Assembly (NCBI GenBank): GCA_951640195.1
Contig: OX621166.1
Coordinates: 984,501 to 1,048,500, forward strand
Direction: 5' to 3'
Length of the DNA stretch: 64,000 nucleotides
Source of the DNA: Porpolomopsis calyptriformis
Lineage: Eukaryota > Basidiomycota > Agaricomycetes > Agaricales > Hygrophoraceae
In this document: piece by piece, positions 22,172 to 31,631 of the stretch
How positions within the stretch are numbered: the stretch's first letter is position 1
How the letters are laid out: every line of letters begins with the position of its first letter
Notes under the pieces: generated by a model
What the model was told of the DNA's origin: nothing
Seen by the model: the letters and a program-made list of their open reading frames with translations, nothing else
Databases searched by the model: none
Translations under genes and position numbers: made by a program

Positions 22172-23356
22172 ATGGCTTGCGAAAACCTAGTTTTTCAAAA
22201 GACTACGGTGAGTTATTTATTTTACCAGGGTGTATTTCAGATCGCTCGCACCCCACAAAGCACTTCAACAATGGTATTGATCTATATGCAATTCGTAGGC
22301 ATTTCTCCTCCCTCAACAGAGTGGAACCAGCGTTCCATGGGTTGTGAATCTCACATTAGGCACCGCATTGTTAGACAATTTGACATTACTTGTTTCTCAA
22401 CGGAGTCTGACGTTGGTTTCGAAATAGTGTCGTCAGCGTGGTAGATTCTACCTTTAACGGTGGCCTTTCAAGTGATGCGGTCGTCCAACCCGGCTCGTCA
22501 AGGTATCTTATTTTCTTTGTAAATTTCTCTGCTTTGTCTCATAATCGCCTCGTAGCTGCCTCTCCAGCCCGCAGCCGCTTGCTCCAACTCCGTTGGCAAT
22601 AACCAGTTCCCCCTCACCAAACCTCGTGTCTCCGACATCTCCGACACCCCTGCCCTCTACTCTATCTTCGATCGCTAATGCAAGCCTCACCGCTGCGCTA
22701 ACCACTGCGCTAACCATAGCCTCTCTCTCTGCTTCAAAGACCGGGAGCAGCTTTTCCACAAGCCTCCAATCTTCTTCTCTGGCTGTTACTCCGTAAGAAC
22801 ACGGCTGTAAACTTTGGACACCCTCTGATTTTGCTGTAGAAGCCCAACGAGGCAGTCGTCACCGGTGGCGGCATCCCCGAAGAAGAAACCTCTCCTGGAA
22901 GGCATCATAGGAGCCGTCGCTGTTGCGGTGACGCTCATTTTTCTTGCCATACTGCTCCTTTGTCGACGCCGCTGGAATGACAAAATGGGGACCAAATCTC
23001 CAGCCAACGTTGTACCGTACCCTCAACTGGAGACCGAAACGTCAGAACCGTATTCAACAGTAGAATCTGAAGTTTCCTTCCCGCGAGACAGAAAGGTGAG
23101 AGAAACGCGGAGTAACCTGGAACGACAGATTGCGGCAGGCCAGGCAAAACTCGATGTGCTGCAGCGCGGCAGTGATACCATCCAATCGAACTCGGCTCCT
23201 ACGGGGGTAACGAGTAGCGATGAGGTTTCGGCGTTGCGTCAGCTGGTGGGAGAAATGAGGTTGGAGATGGAGATGCTGAGGCTGAGAGAACGACGGGAGA
23301 CGACATTAACACTGGCCGCCCATGATCCGCCTCCGGAATATGAAGCAGCACCTTGA
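22172..23356 (+). CDS. Single-pass membrane protein with Ser/Thr-rich ectodomain and PY motif (hypothetical)
   Basis: The well supported exons run from about 22440. A Ser/Thr/Ala/Pro-rich region (22560-22795) is joined through an intron (about 22796-22853) to a segment with one transmembrane helix (IIGAVAVAVTLIFLAILLL, about 22895-22955). A basic stop-transfer CRRRW and a cytoplasmic tail follow. The tail has a short coiled coil (EVSALRQLVGEMRLEMEML) and ends in PPPEYEAAP, a PPxY-type motif that could bind WW domains of a Rsp5-like ligase. Such type-I proteins are common in agaricomycetes and have no known function. The 5' end is unclear: the ATG at 22172 is only a candidate. Confidence 0.6.
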
Positions 23357-23455
23357 CTGACGGCGTTCTTATTCACTTATGTGTATATTTATTATACCCT
23401 CATTTCTTTTAGTCATAAAATTGGGTTACCGTATAGAATACCGAACTTACTCCAC

Positions 23456-23981
23456 ATGGACTTTGAAGATATACCTGAGAGCTTCAGACCATCGGCGGTA
23501 TGTTACCACCAAGATCTCTGTCTCTGTCTTACATACATACCAGAGCGAAGACCGAGCCGTCCAAGCTCATGCCTTGAGTTCCCTCCCAGCCATTTTGACC
23601 CCATTTTGCACTGGCCCACTCCCGCCAATGCTGCATTATGGCTACCCCGTGGACGGCGAGAAATTGTGCGCGGGTGCACTGGAAGAAGCAGGATACATGG
23701 GCGAACCACTCCCAGAGAGTCAGGAGTTTGTCAGAGAAGCCGCACAGGAGGCTTGCAAACACATCCAAGTCGTCATCGGTCACCCCGCCCGTCTCAAGCA
23801 TGTCTTTCTCAAAGGGAGCCCCGTTCTTTGTTTTGGGTTATGTACGAATTATGATCGGAGCCCGGGTTTACAAGAGATTGGGAGAAAATTGCAGGGTTAT
23901 CTGGAGGAAGAGGAACCTCCGAAATGGTATCTAGATGCCCAGATATGGGGTTGGAAAAAGGGAAACCCTTCATGGTGCTGA
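23456..23981 (+). CDS. Small hypothetical protein, two exons
   Basis: Exon 1 is 23456-23497 and a 46-nt GT..AG intron (23498-23543) joins it in frame to exon 2 (23544-23981), giving 159 residues. The protein starts MDFEDIPESFRPSA and ends NPSWC. It is acidic, has no transmembrane segment and shows no motif I recognise. The clean intron and frame support a real gene. The next gene lies on the other strand and ends 46 bp away, so the two are convergent. Confidence 0.6.
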
Positions 23982-24027
23982 GATCTGTCTTCATGTACTT
24001 GTTTGAATTGAGATTCGACACGAACTT

Positions 24028-25314
24028 TCACAACTTGGCAACACCGCTGGTGCTAGGTTGTTCTTCGAGGTGTGACTCAATGAACACTATGCACTCTTCG
24101 ACAGCTTTCTCCTTCACACCGTCAGGTTCGTTTAGAAGCTCATGATAACCGCCCTGATGGTGTGTCAACGAGAGAACATCAACAGCCAAGATGCCTTACA
24201 GGGTAGGTAGACATCTTCTTGTCTTTAGCGGGAAGCTTTTCAAAGAATTCCTTCGTTGCTGCGTAGGAAGTTATCTGATCTTCCATCAACCAACACTCGT
24301 AGACATATTTTACGCATACATGTACGTACCTTGTCATCATCTCCGTGAAATACAAACACCTGCATAAGGTCCAAAATGCCGGGTGAGGGTGAGATTGGAT
24401 TCAGCAGAATGAGAACGGGACAGTACGGGAAGGGTCTCCGGCCAGTGTTGGAAGGCTGTCGACAGCAATTGTTCGCCCTGTGATGATCAGAACTTCAGCC
24501 ATCAAGAGCGAGCCGATGCGCGAGATGATAGCTACGCCTTTCAACATATCCCCCACTCCGCGGAGAGTGCCAAAGTCCTTAACCAAGGGGTCCTTCATGT
24601 ATTCCTCATTGACGGCCGGATCGTGAGAAAGGTGCTGGAGAGTGAAACGTCATCAATAAATGCCACAAAATAAAAAGGTATATGTGAAAAGGCTCACATT
24701 GGAATCGGTGGACGCTGAGATCGTCAGGTGTGGGAAGACCTTGCTGGCTTTTACACCAGCCCACACCCCTATTTTCGAAGCTGGTTTGGTGAGAAGGACG
24801 AGGGGACTGGATGCAATTACCCCAGAGAGGAAAGCCACGGTCGCCTTGTCAGGGGATGAATCCACCCTGGTAGGAAACGCCAAGGCAAGCCCACCGCCCT
24901 GTCGAGGTGAAATATAACCTGGGTAAGTGCTGACGGTGTTTCGGCGGCGAGGTGACAGACCATTGAATGACCCATGAGGAATGTCGGCAATTCTCCAAAT
25001 TCACTTCTCGCATGCTTGAGAGCCCACTCGATGTCTGCCACCTGATCCTTCCAACTCGTTTTCCCATAAGCGCTGTCCTTGCTCTTGTTCTTCTCATCAA
25101 GAGCGGTGTTTCCGAAGCCACGCTGGTCAAATGAAAATACGGTTATTCCATGATGTGCGAAAGGGACGAGGACGTGCTCGTAACGGCCGATGTGTTCGCC
25201 GAAACCGTGTACCAGTACGAGAATGGCCTTCGCATCATCCGCCTTGTAGGTCCGAGTGTAAAACTTGGTAGATTGAGGTCCAGTTAGCCAACACTCGGTG
25301 AATGTGCTTGACAT
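24028..25314 (-). CDS. Monoacylglycerol-lipase-like serine hydrolase (alpha/beta hydrolase, S33 type)
   Basis: It starts MSSTFTECWLTG at 25314. LVHGFGEHIGRYEH is the oxyanion-side motif and FDQRGFGNT follows. The nucleophile elbow GHSMGGG is formed across an intron (about 24897-24958). The acid region and the catalytic His (YHELLNEP, near 24150) lie in later exons, and the protein ends SGVAKL at 24028. This order and spacing match the yeast Yju3/animal MGL family, which cleaves monoacylglycerols to fatty acid and glycerol at lipid droplets and membranes. The triad is complete. Substrate is inferred from family only. Confidence 0.85.
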
Positions 25315-25617
25315 GATGGCCGTCACGATGGAAGGCAATGCCTGGCCGTTCAAGTTGGTGAGTGCCTTTCCTTTCTGTATGGAATGACGAATCTATTATA
25401 CCCTCGGATGGGAGGTTGCGCCTTTGCGAACGCTCTCGAGTGACCCTGTCTGCACTACCTAGCGTAGACAGTATCTTCTCTCTGAACTCTCTTTATATTT
25501 GCATTCGGGAATGCTGACAAGTACGCATGTCCTAGTGAACTACAAAACGGCTGATGATATACAGAGTGCATAAATAGTAGAAATGTGATGAAATTATTCC
25601 TTGTCTTTACTCCATGG

Positions 25618-26731
25618 CTAGGAGGGTTGGATAGGGGGAGTCCACACTGGTGGTAGATTAGGAGGGACGAAGAGATTTTCACGGTACCACTGCAATTCTG
25701 ACACAAGCATTATGAAGAGCACCTTCATATACTCGGGACCAAGGAAATACCTTTGATAGATCCTTGGATGTCATCCAAGGCCCTTGAAGAGGTAAAAATG
25801 AATAGAATGATGGTGGGGTGAGCGTTAGACGTACCGATGGTTGCTTTCCGGAACTTTGGGCAAACATCGAATTGGATACCACCGGCGAGCTAGCTCCTAT
25901 CAAGGCGTGAGGAGGATGCATCTTGAAACTTGCTCAAACTCACTTTGATGGAAGACACATCTAGTCAGGAATTAATCTCGATCGCGTTGTCAGGGAGAAT
26001 ATCTTAAGACTTACCGACAATGCTGTATAAAACGGTTGCTCGTAAGTATCATAAAATTCGAGCAAAAAGGAATTGGGGAAACCGGTAATGAAGCCAGTCG
26101 ACGAGTTCGGGCATCTCTTCAACCAGAAACGATCTATCGGCGTGGACTGAGTTTCCTGCTAGAACACCAATTCGTGGGTATGGTATCCACTTTTTGACAT
26201 AGTCGAGGACGGCCTGGGACACGAAAGACCTGGAATATGTCGAAGTCAAACAAGCCTGAGTGAGGCCAGTCTAAGAGACAGTGATTGGCGCGGGCCACGA
26301 CCTCGCAGACTGGGAACAAACGCACAGATGCATGCTGCTTCGTACACCATCCATCCATTCTATGCTCTCTTTCGTCAAAGAACGTCCGAAACATTCCATT
26401 CGCACCACTCACCGATCGAGGATTTCTCTGTTAGTTCGGATCACATATTGGATACCCCTATCGACGAGCTCTAGGTTTCCGTTCGTGATAATGACCTGAT
26501 GCGAGCGTATCATAGTCAAAACGGATGGTTCGTTGGTAAACCACGCACCGCTATTTCCAGAATTTTATCCTTGCGTGCATCCAGTCCCGTCATTTCACAG
26601 TCCACCCAAACCAAAGGGCCTGCGTAAAAGTCGAGCGGTCTGTGGGACTCCATGGTACTATAACGTGGACGAAATGTTGGCGCGAAACGTGAAGGATGCA
26701 TCACTCTCAGCGATCCCAAAACTCGAATCAT
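25618..26731 (-). CDS. REX2: Oligoribonuclease / REXO2-like 3'-5' exonuclease, probably mitochondrial
   Basis: It starts MIRVLGSLRVMHPSRFAP at 26731, an Arg-rich presequence suited to mitochondrial import. Exo I has WVDCEMTGLD (about 26600), with the Asp and Glu that bind metal. Exo II lies in VLAGNSVHADRSFL (about 26130) and Exo III in the HRALDDI motif formed across an intron (about 25830/25770). The C-terminus is ELQWYRENLFVPPN, and the stop is at 25618. These are the DEDDh residues of the Orn family, which degrades 2-5-nt RNA fragments. Small introns separate at least five exons. The gene is divergent from the PTAR1-like gene. Confidence 0.9.
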
Positions 26732-26782
26732 TACCGTTTCTAAATTCGGAACGCAATGTCTGTTAGCAACCAAGTGGTAACG
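26732..26782. promoter_or_regulatory. 51-bp shared upstream region of REX2 and PTAR1-like gene
   Basis: Only 51 bases separate the two divergent start codons (26731 minus, 26783 plus). Transcription of each gene must therefore start within this spacer or inside the neighbouring gene, which implies a bidirectional or overlapping promoter. No TATA box was seen. Confidence 0.55.
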
Positions 26783-27904
26783 ATGCTTGCTTTAGCCGAG
26801 CTCCTGAAGGCACCTCCGTGGGTCCCTCCCAGGTTTTTCAAATTCTGATATGAACGTTTCAGTTACTCCAGGCAATCCGTCGAAATTCTACCTGGTGATG
26901 CCGATCAATGGACCACGTCCATTCCGTATCTTTTTGTCGAAGGAAACTTGGGAGTTCCGAAAAAAGTTTTGCATAGGTCGTATCTCGCAGCAATAGCTAT
27001 GTTCCAAGCCGCCCGTAAACGTTTTCTCGTCACTGGGCAGGGGGAGGCTGCTGCAGATGTGATGAACTCCTCGAGTGTCATCCTGCTCGCAAATCCTGCT
27101 CACCAGACCGCATCGAACGCGCGAAAACAGTTGACCCAGTGCGGGTTTCTAGAAGCAAAAGCAGAACTCGCTTTCATTGGTGCGCTGCTATCCGCTAGGC
27201 ACTGCGCAAAGGAAGCAATCCTCTGGGACTATCGAAGGTGGTTATTTCGACATTTCTCTAGCTTCCCCCACAACGAATCGCCTAAAGATCCCCCTACCAT
27301 TGGCCATTCCGCCGCAAGTACCATCGAGGTTTCTCTAAACTTGGTACGAAAAGAGTTTGACCTCGTCTACCATGCGTGCGAAATTTATCCACGTAACTAT
27401 TACGCGTGGTCGCATTGGCGGTTTTGCATGCATACGTTCTACCTTTCAAACCAAACCATTCCACCGTCCTCCGATAGCAGGCGTGAAGCCATCACATTCG
27501 AGTTTCTGCGATTGCGGCGGTGGGTCGAGCTACACGTTTCGGACCACTCCGCTGTTCACCACCTCTGTGAATTTCTCCGCCATATCACGACCAATCCGTC
27601 CGTCATTTCTTTTTCCAATTCTGCGGAGATAGATCCATCTTCAGCCTTCGACCATGCGTTATCCCTTGTGGTCTCGTATCCATCTCACGACTCCCTTTGG
27701 ATGTATTTGCGTTCTACCGCGTACTTTGGATCGTTGGGCTGCAGCGAGAGAGTACAGAAGGTGATAACCAGTCAAGGCCAGACGTTGCCTCCATTGGGGT
27801 ACAGTACACCGTGTTGGTGGGCTTGTCAGGTGCGATTCCCGTGTAAAAAGTTTGTTTCAGAAAGTCTGACTTATACACCAAGGATGGTCGACTCGAGAAT
27901 TTAG
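26783..27904 (+). CDS. Protein prenyltransferase alpha-subunit-repeat protein (PTAR1-like)
   Basis: The proposed start ATG is 26783 with a 48-nt intron at about 26815-26862. The following frame has tandem prenyltransferase alpha-type repeats. Examples are LWDYRRWLFRHF (about 27220-27255) and YPRNYYAWSHWRFCMHTF (about 27385-27440), followed by RWVELHVSDHSAVHHLCEFL. The pattern (W..R/H..R..) is that of PTAR1, a partner of geranylgeranyltransferase-III-type enzymes, rather than of the shorter farnesyltransferase alpha subunit. The C-terminus may continue in a small further exon after 27830, so the end is approximate. Confidence 0.78.
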
Positions 27905-28188
27905 ATGGTCGTCAATTTCGTGAGATTTTGGATGGGAAAGCCACTTTCGAAGGCGTTTGACGGGCTGGATTTGTCACCTGCTTGCCTCAGCTCATTGGGT
28001 TAACAGCTGGCTGTTCATCTTGAAGGAATCAAGGTGGAGCCCGCCCTTTTTCCTTCCGCAGATATTCCCGTGCCAGGGTCACGTTATTACCAGGTGAGCG
28101 TGAGAATAGTGGCCACTATAAAGCAAGCGCCCATTCTCCACACGAACACCAAGCAGCACTCTCATTCAGGCCTGTCGCATCGACGAAA
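27905..28188. other. Intergenic, no gene seen
   Basis: About 280 bases. A pyrimidine-rich stretch before 28189 is consistent with a fungal promoter. Nothing else is supported. Confidence 0.4.
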
Positions 28189-28867
28189 ATGAGCGACTCT
28201 GCTGCTCCCACTATCGACTACCGGCAAGTTGCAAAGACGATTTTTGTGGAGCTGAGCGCCTACTTAACCACTTATCTGCGCCGAGGTTCGTGTATCGGTT
28301 CAATTCATTCGTTCTGCCAACCAACTTCGTGTTTACAGTCCCACAAAACTCGCGTTCAGTAGCCCGACAAAAGCTTGCCCGTCTCACTGTCGAGCAATTT
28401 TACGAACTTTCCACTGACGTATACGACGAGCTTGTTCGGCGGCAGAATGGGAAAGAAGGTAGCGCTTTCGTCTCTGTGTTACTTACCATTCACAATCTCC
28501 TCGCCTCCAATCCATCCCAGCCCCCTTCCTCTCAGCACGCGAAGAATACCATCCCAAGCGTAACGAAGCTCGCCAAAAGCTCGCTCTTTTACCAACCTCA
28601 CGCTTTGAAGACATGTCCAGTGATATTTATTTCGAATTAGCGAGACGATATCCCGAGTTCAAAGAAGAGGTGTGTTCGTTCGCGGGATTTTTCTACAATT
28701 TTATCTACCTCAACCTATTGTTCAAGCTGTATCAAGACCTCATTGGCAAATATCTCCACACGTCCGGGAACCTCCAAACGACGACCACAGACTCTCCTGC
28801 TTCGCTCTCTCGCCCGAGCGACAAAAAAAGGCTCTCGCTTTTCTGTTGTATGATCCCGCTGCCTTAG
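28189..28867 (+). CDS. Short Spa2-homology-domain (GIT/SHD) protein
   Basis: It starts MSDSAAPTIDYRQVAKT. Splicing of introns at about 28286-28338 and 28460-28530 gives two adjacent SHD repeats. The first has LARLTVEQFYELSTDVYDEL and the second LLPTSRFEDMSSDIYFEL followed by ARRYPEFKEE. In Spa2/Sph1 proteins this N-terminal module binds MAP-kinase-kinase partners at the polarisome. Known Spa2 proteins are far longer. Here the frame closes within about 70 codons of the second repeat, with either acceptor tested, so the gene is a stand-alone SHD, a truncated Spa2 or a pseudogene. The 3' exon is uncertain. Confidence 0.7.
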
Positions 28868-29078
28868 TTTATGGTCATGTGAGGCATGGAAGATGCCAAC
28901 CCGCCCCGAGTCTCCGTCTACATCCCGAACGCGGTGAAGGTAGTGGACTGGCGTATCAAGGTGTTTATTTAAGGGTAGTCGTAGGCATGGCAGTGAAGTT
29001 GGACCGTCGCATCCATCACCACCACACCCTTGCCGCAACAGAGACGACCTTAGTGTACATCTTATCTTATCAATCATC

Positions 29079-29957
29079 ATGTCTCGTACTGGACACACAC
29101 CTTGGTCCAAGAACACTGCTCGTCCCTCTGACCGTGCACGACCCTCTGGCTCGCCCTCTCCTGGCTCCAAAAGAAAGGACAGGAATAAAGGGCCACAGAT
29201 TCCCAAGAGTAAGCAAGTGATTCTACTCGAGTCCCTACACGAAAACTTGCGATCATCCACTGGTAAGGATAAAGATCCAAAAGGCGGCTGCTTCTGCCTA
29301 GGTAACAGTACCATTATCATCTGCCTCTCTTGTGTTCAATGCTGTCCGGTTGAATTAGCCCGAGATCATGCCCTCTCGCCGTACACCCCAATCTGCAAAT
29401 CTTGTGGCCTGATTCTGTGCACTTTGAACACTCCCTACCACGCCTGCCCCCACTGCTCGTCATTGCTTCTCACCCAAGTCTCTCGCGACGCCCTCGCCGA
29501 ACGTCTCGCAACCCAAATATCTGATTTATTAGCCAAGGAAGCCGAGGAAAGAGCACGCATAGCGGACGAGACCCGCAAGGCCGTCGATGCCTTCCCACCC
29601 CTCCCTGGTGGTCCGACCCCTCCATCTCGCACGCAGTCACCCGGCCCGCGCGCCCAGACCCAACACACAGTCGTTTCCCTCTCCTCAAGGACGAAAAAGG
29701 TGATAACCACCTCTTCGCGTGTTCCATCTCGCGCGTCTTCTTCGCCTACGGAACCGGAACCTATCAGAGTTCCGCCATATCCCTCCGAGGTCGTCCATGC
29801 GAAGACGAAACCGGACAAGGATCATCCGTGGGTTAATCTTAGAGGTCCCCGGGCCCGCTACGTCCCTCCTAGTGATACCAACGTCGGTGAGGACGAATTG
29901 GATAAAGGCGCGGAAGGGAAGAGACGTAGGAGTAAAAGGACTGGTGAAAGTTCTTAG
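29079..29957 (+). CDS. TRIP4/ASC-1-type zinc-finger protein (zf-C2HC5)
   Basis: It starts MSRTGHTPWSKN. An intron (about 29301-29363) splits the zinc finger. Spliced, it reads CFCLARDHALSPYTPICKSC followed by CGLILC and CPHC, which matches the C2HC5 finger of activating signal cointegrator 1. In animals this protein belongs to the ASCC complex that resolves collided ribosomes and alkylation damage. A Glu/Arg-rich helix, a Pro/Ser-rich linker and a basic C-terminus (KRRRSKRTGESS) follow. The protein lacks the C-terminal ASCH domain of animal TRIP4, as many fungal versions may. The function is inferred from the finger only. Confidence 0.8.
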   Translation: MSRTGHTPWSKNTARPSDRARPSGSPSPGSKRKDRNKGPQIPKSKQVILLESLHENLRSSTGKDKDPKGGCFCLGNSTIIICLSCVQCCPVELARDHALSPYTPICKSCGLILCTLNTPYHACPHCSSLLLTQVSRDALAERLATQISDLLAKEAEERARIADETRKAVDAFPPLPGGPTPPSRTQSPGPRAQTQHTVVSLSSRTKKVITTSSRVPSRASSSPTEPEPIRVPPYPSEVVHAKTKPDKDHPWVNLRGPRARYVPPSDTNVGEDELDKGAEGKRRRSKRTGESS

Positions 29958-31239
29958 GGGTGCACAGCAAAACAGTAGCTATTTATTGGGCAATGGCGTC
30001 TATGGTCGTTCCAAGCCCTTTGTTCATGCGGACATCTTTTTGTGACATTTAGACTTTTTGCTTCATCTTCCGGTCGACTGGAAGTCAGCTTTTTTCCATT
30101 CCCGTTTTTTTCCCAGTCTGAGCGCTTGTTTTGACTCCCAACTCTTCTCTTACCTCCCTGATCACTACCAGTCCTGGATCCCTCAATCCATCTACAATAG
30201 CCCTTTCGACCCATCCGCACAACGGTATCAAGTTGCCCCAAACATCCACTGCCCCTATGGACGTAAAACTTGCCCAAGCCTGGGGGGCTGACAGTCGAAA
30301 TTATTGACGGCAGGCGTTGGGATGGAAATATGGAGGAATCGCTGTGCTCTCTTCCCACTCGAGTTTGTATATTAGTCAGTCCCTTTCTCCCTCTTCTATC
30401 GGCACATTACCCTTCGATAACTGATATTGTTCATTGTCCCCAAAGGCTGCAACGAACCCTTTGATACGAGGGATGTGGCACCTGCCCCCGAAGGTGTTTC
30501 TCACTACCAGCCTTTGGTGTAAATCGACTTAATCTCCTCTCGGGAGCAACGGAAGCTCACGAGGCTGATTTCCGTGCCGATACTGAAACTCTCATTCATT
30601 TGATATGTTGATATTGTGCGTTGAGTTTCGCTCTTTTTTCTCCTTTTGCAGTGCAGTGCTATGGATGAGCTCAAGGTGAACTTTTTTTTGCCTTATCCAT
30701 ATGATATTGCCGACAGCGTCTCTCATGTCTCTGTTCAAGCATTTTTCTGTTACTGGTACAGAATGGTAGGTATCACTGCGCAGATAGTGAGTCTCCATTT
30801 AATCTATCTGACACAGAAGATATATAACGATGTTTCCGCATAGGAAATCATTGCAAAATCTGGGATGGGAATGCAACATTTAGATCCAGTACTCATCTAT
30901 TATCGTTCACCCTCACATTCACCCCCATGACCAGCACCTTTACCTACTCAGGTCCACGACAGCACGCTTAACGCCAACAACCAAACCACCAATTTCTATC
31001 CGCATGTGTATCTGAAAACAAGCAGGATGACAACTGACAATTACCGGTCCACTGAAAATGGGGCAGTACCCAAACCTCCGGAAATGGCTACCTCATGGGT
31101 GCTGAAGTGGCCTAGTCAACTGTGGTATACATCCCTAAGGTGAGTTTGGCGCCCTAATGACCAGTCTGGATGGTGATTCCGTCCGTCGCTGCATTCGCAA
31201 ACAACTATATAAATAACTGAACCATTCTAGGCGAACACC
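29958..31239. other. Intergenic, no gene supported
   Basis: About 1.3 kb with only short unconvincing frames on both strands. It is bounded on the right by NLR-type debris. Confidence 0.45.
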
Positions 31240-31620
31240 CCCGATGCCTTCTTTTCTCCTTCCAACCGCAAAGATCGAGTGCGATGTCTGGAAGGTGAAA
31301 TCCTTCATCGGATTCGGGATTGGTATCCGCGATTCACAACCTGATGGTGACCCAGTTCTTCATGGAGATGGCAGTGGATATCTGTGTGTTTGGGATCAAT
31401 GTTGTAGGCAATCGTCGTTTTCCCTGTTCCAGCTGATCCATTGATCCCAAACACACAAATATAGACAGTGATACTGTTTCAGTGAATATTTGTGTGTTTA
31501 GGTTTAATGGATTAGCTGGAACAGGGAAAACGACGATTGCTTACACAACTGGGGAGGAGTGTAGTGCACATGCTGCACTCAGGCACTAGCTTCCTCTGCT
31601 TGCAGCACGATGCGGCAACC
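31240..31620 (+). pseudogene. Fragment of an NLR/STAND NTPase gene (linker plus P-loop)
   Basis: The plus strand shows DRVRCLEGEILHRIRDW near 31275-31325, like the linker before the NACHT domain of fungal NLR proteins. It then shows VFRFNGLAGTGKTTIAY near 31490-31545, a Walker A motif (G-x4-G-K-T). The P-loop stretch also occurs inverted just upstream (31401-31462). No complete NACHT domain, effector or repeat domain is present, so it is a remnant. Confidence 0.65.
31401..31549. repeat. Inverted repeat of a P-loop coding fragment (62/64-bp arms, 23-bp spacer)
   Basis: The left arm 31401-31462 and right arm 31486-31549 are reverse complements with a few mismatches, most of them C/T or G/A, and a 2-nt indel. 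The left arm is itself bordered by an 18-bp inverted pair (31384-31401 and 31440-31457). Transcription would give a strong hairpin. Confidence 0.85.
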
Positions 31621-31631
31621 CGAATAAATGT

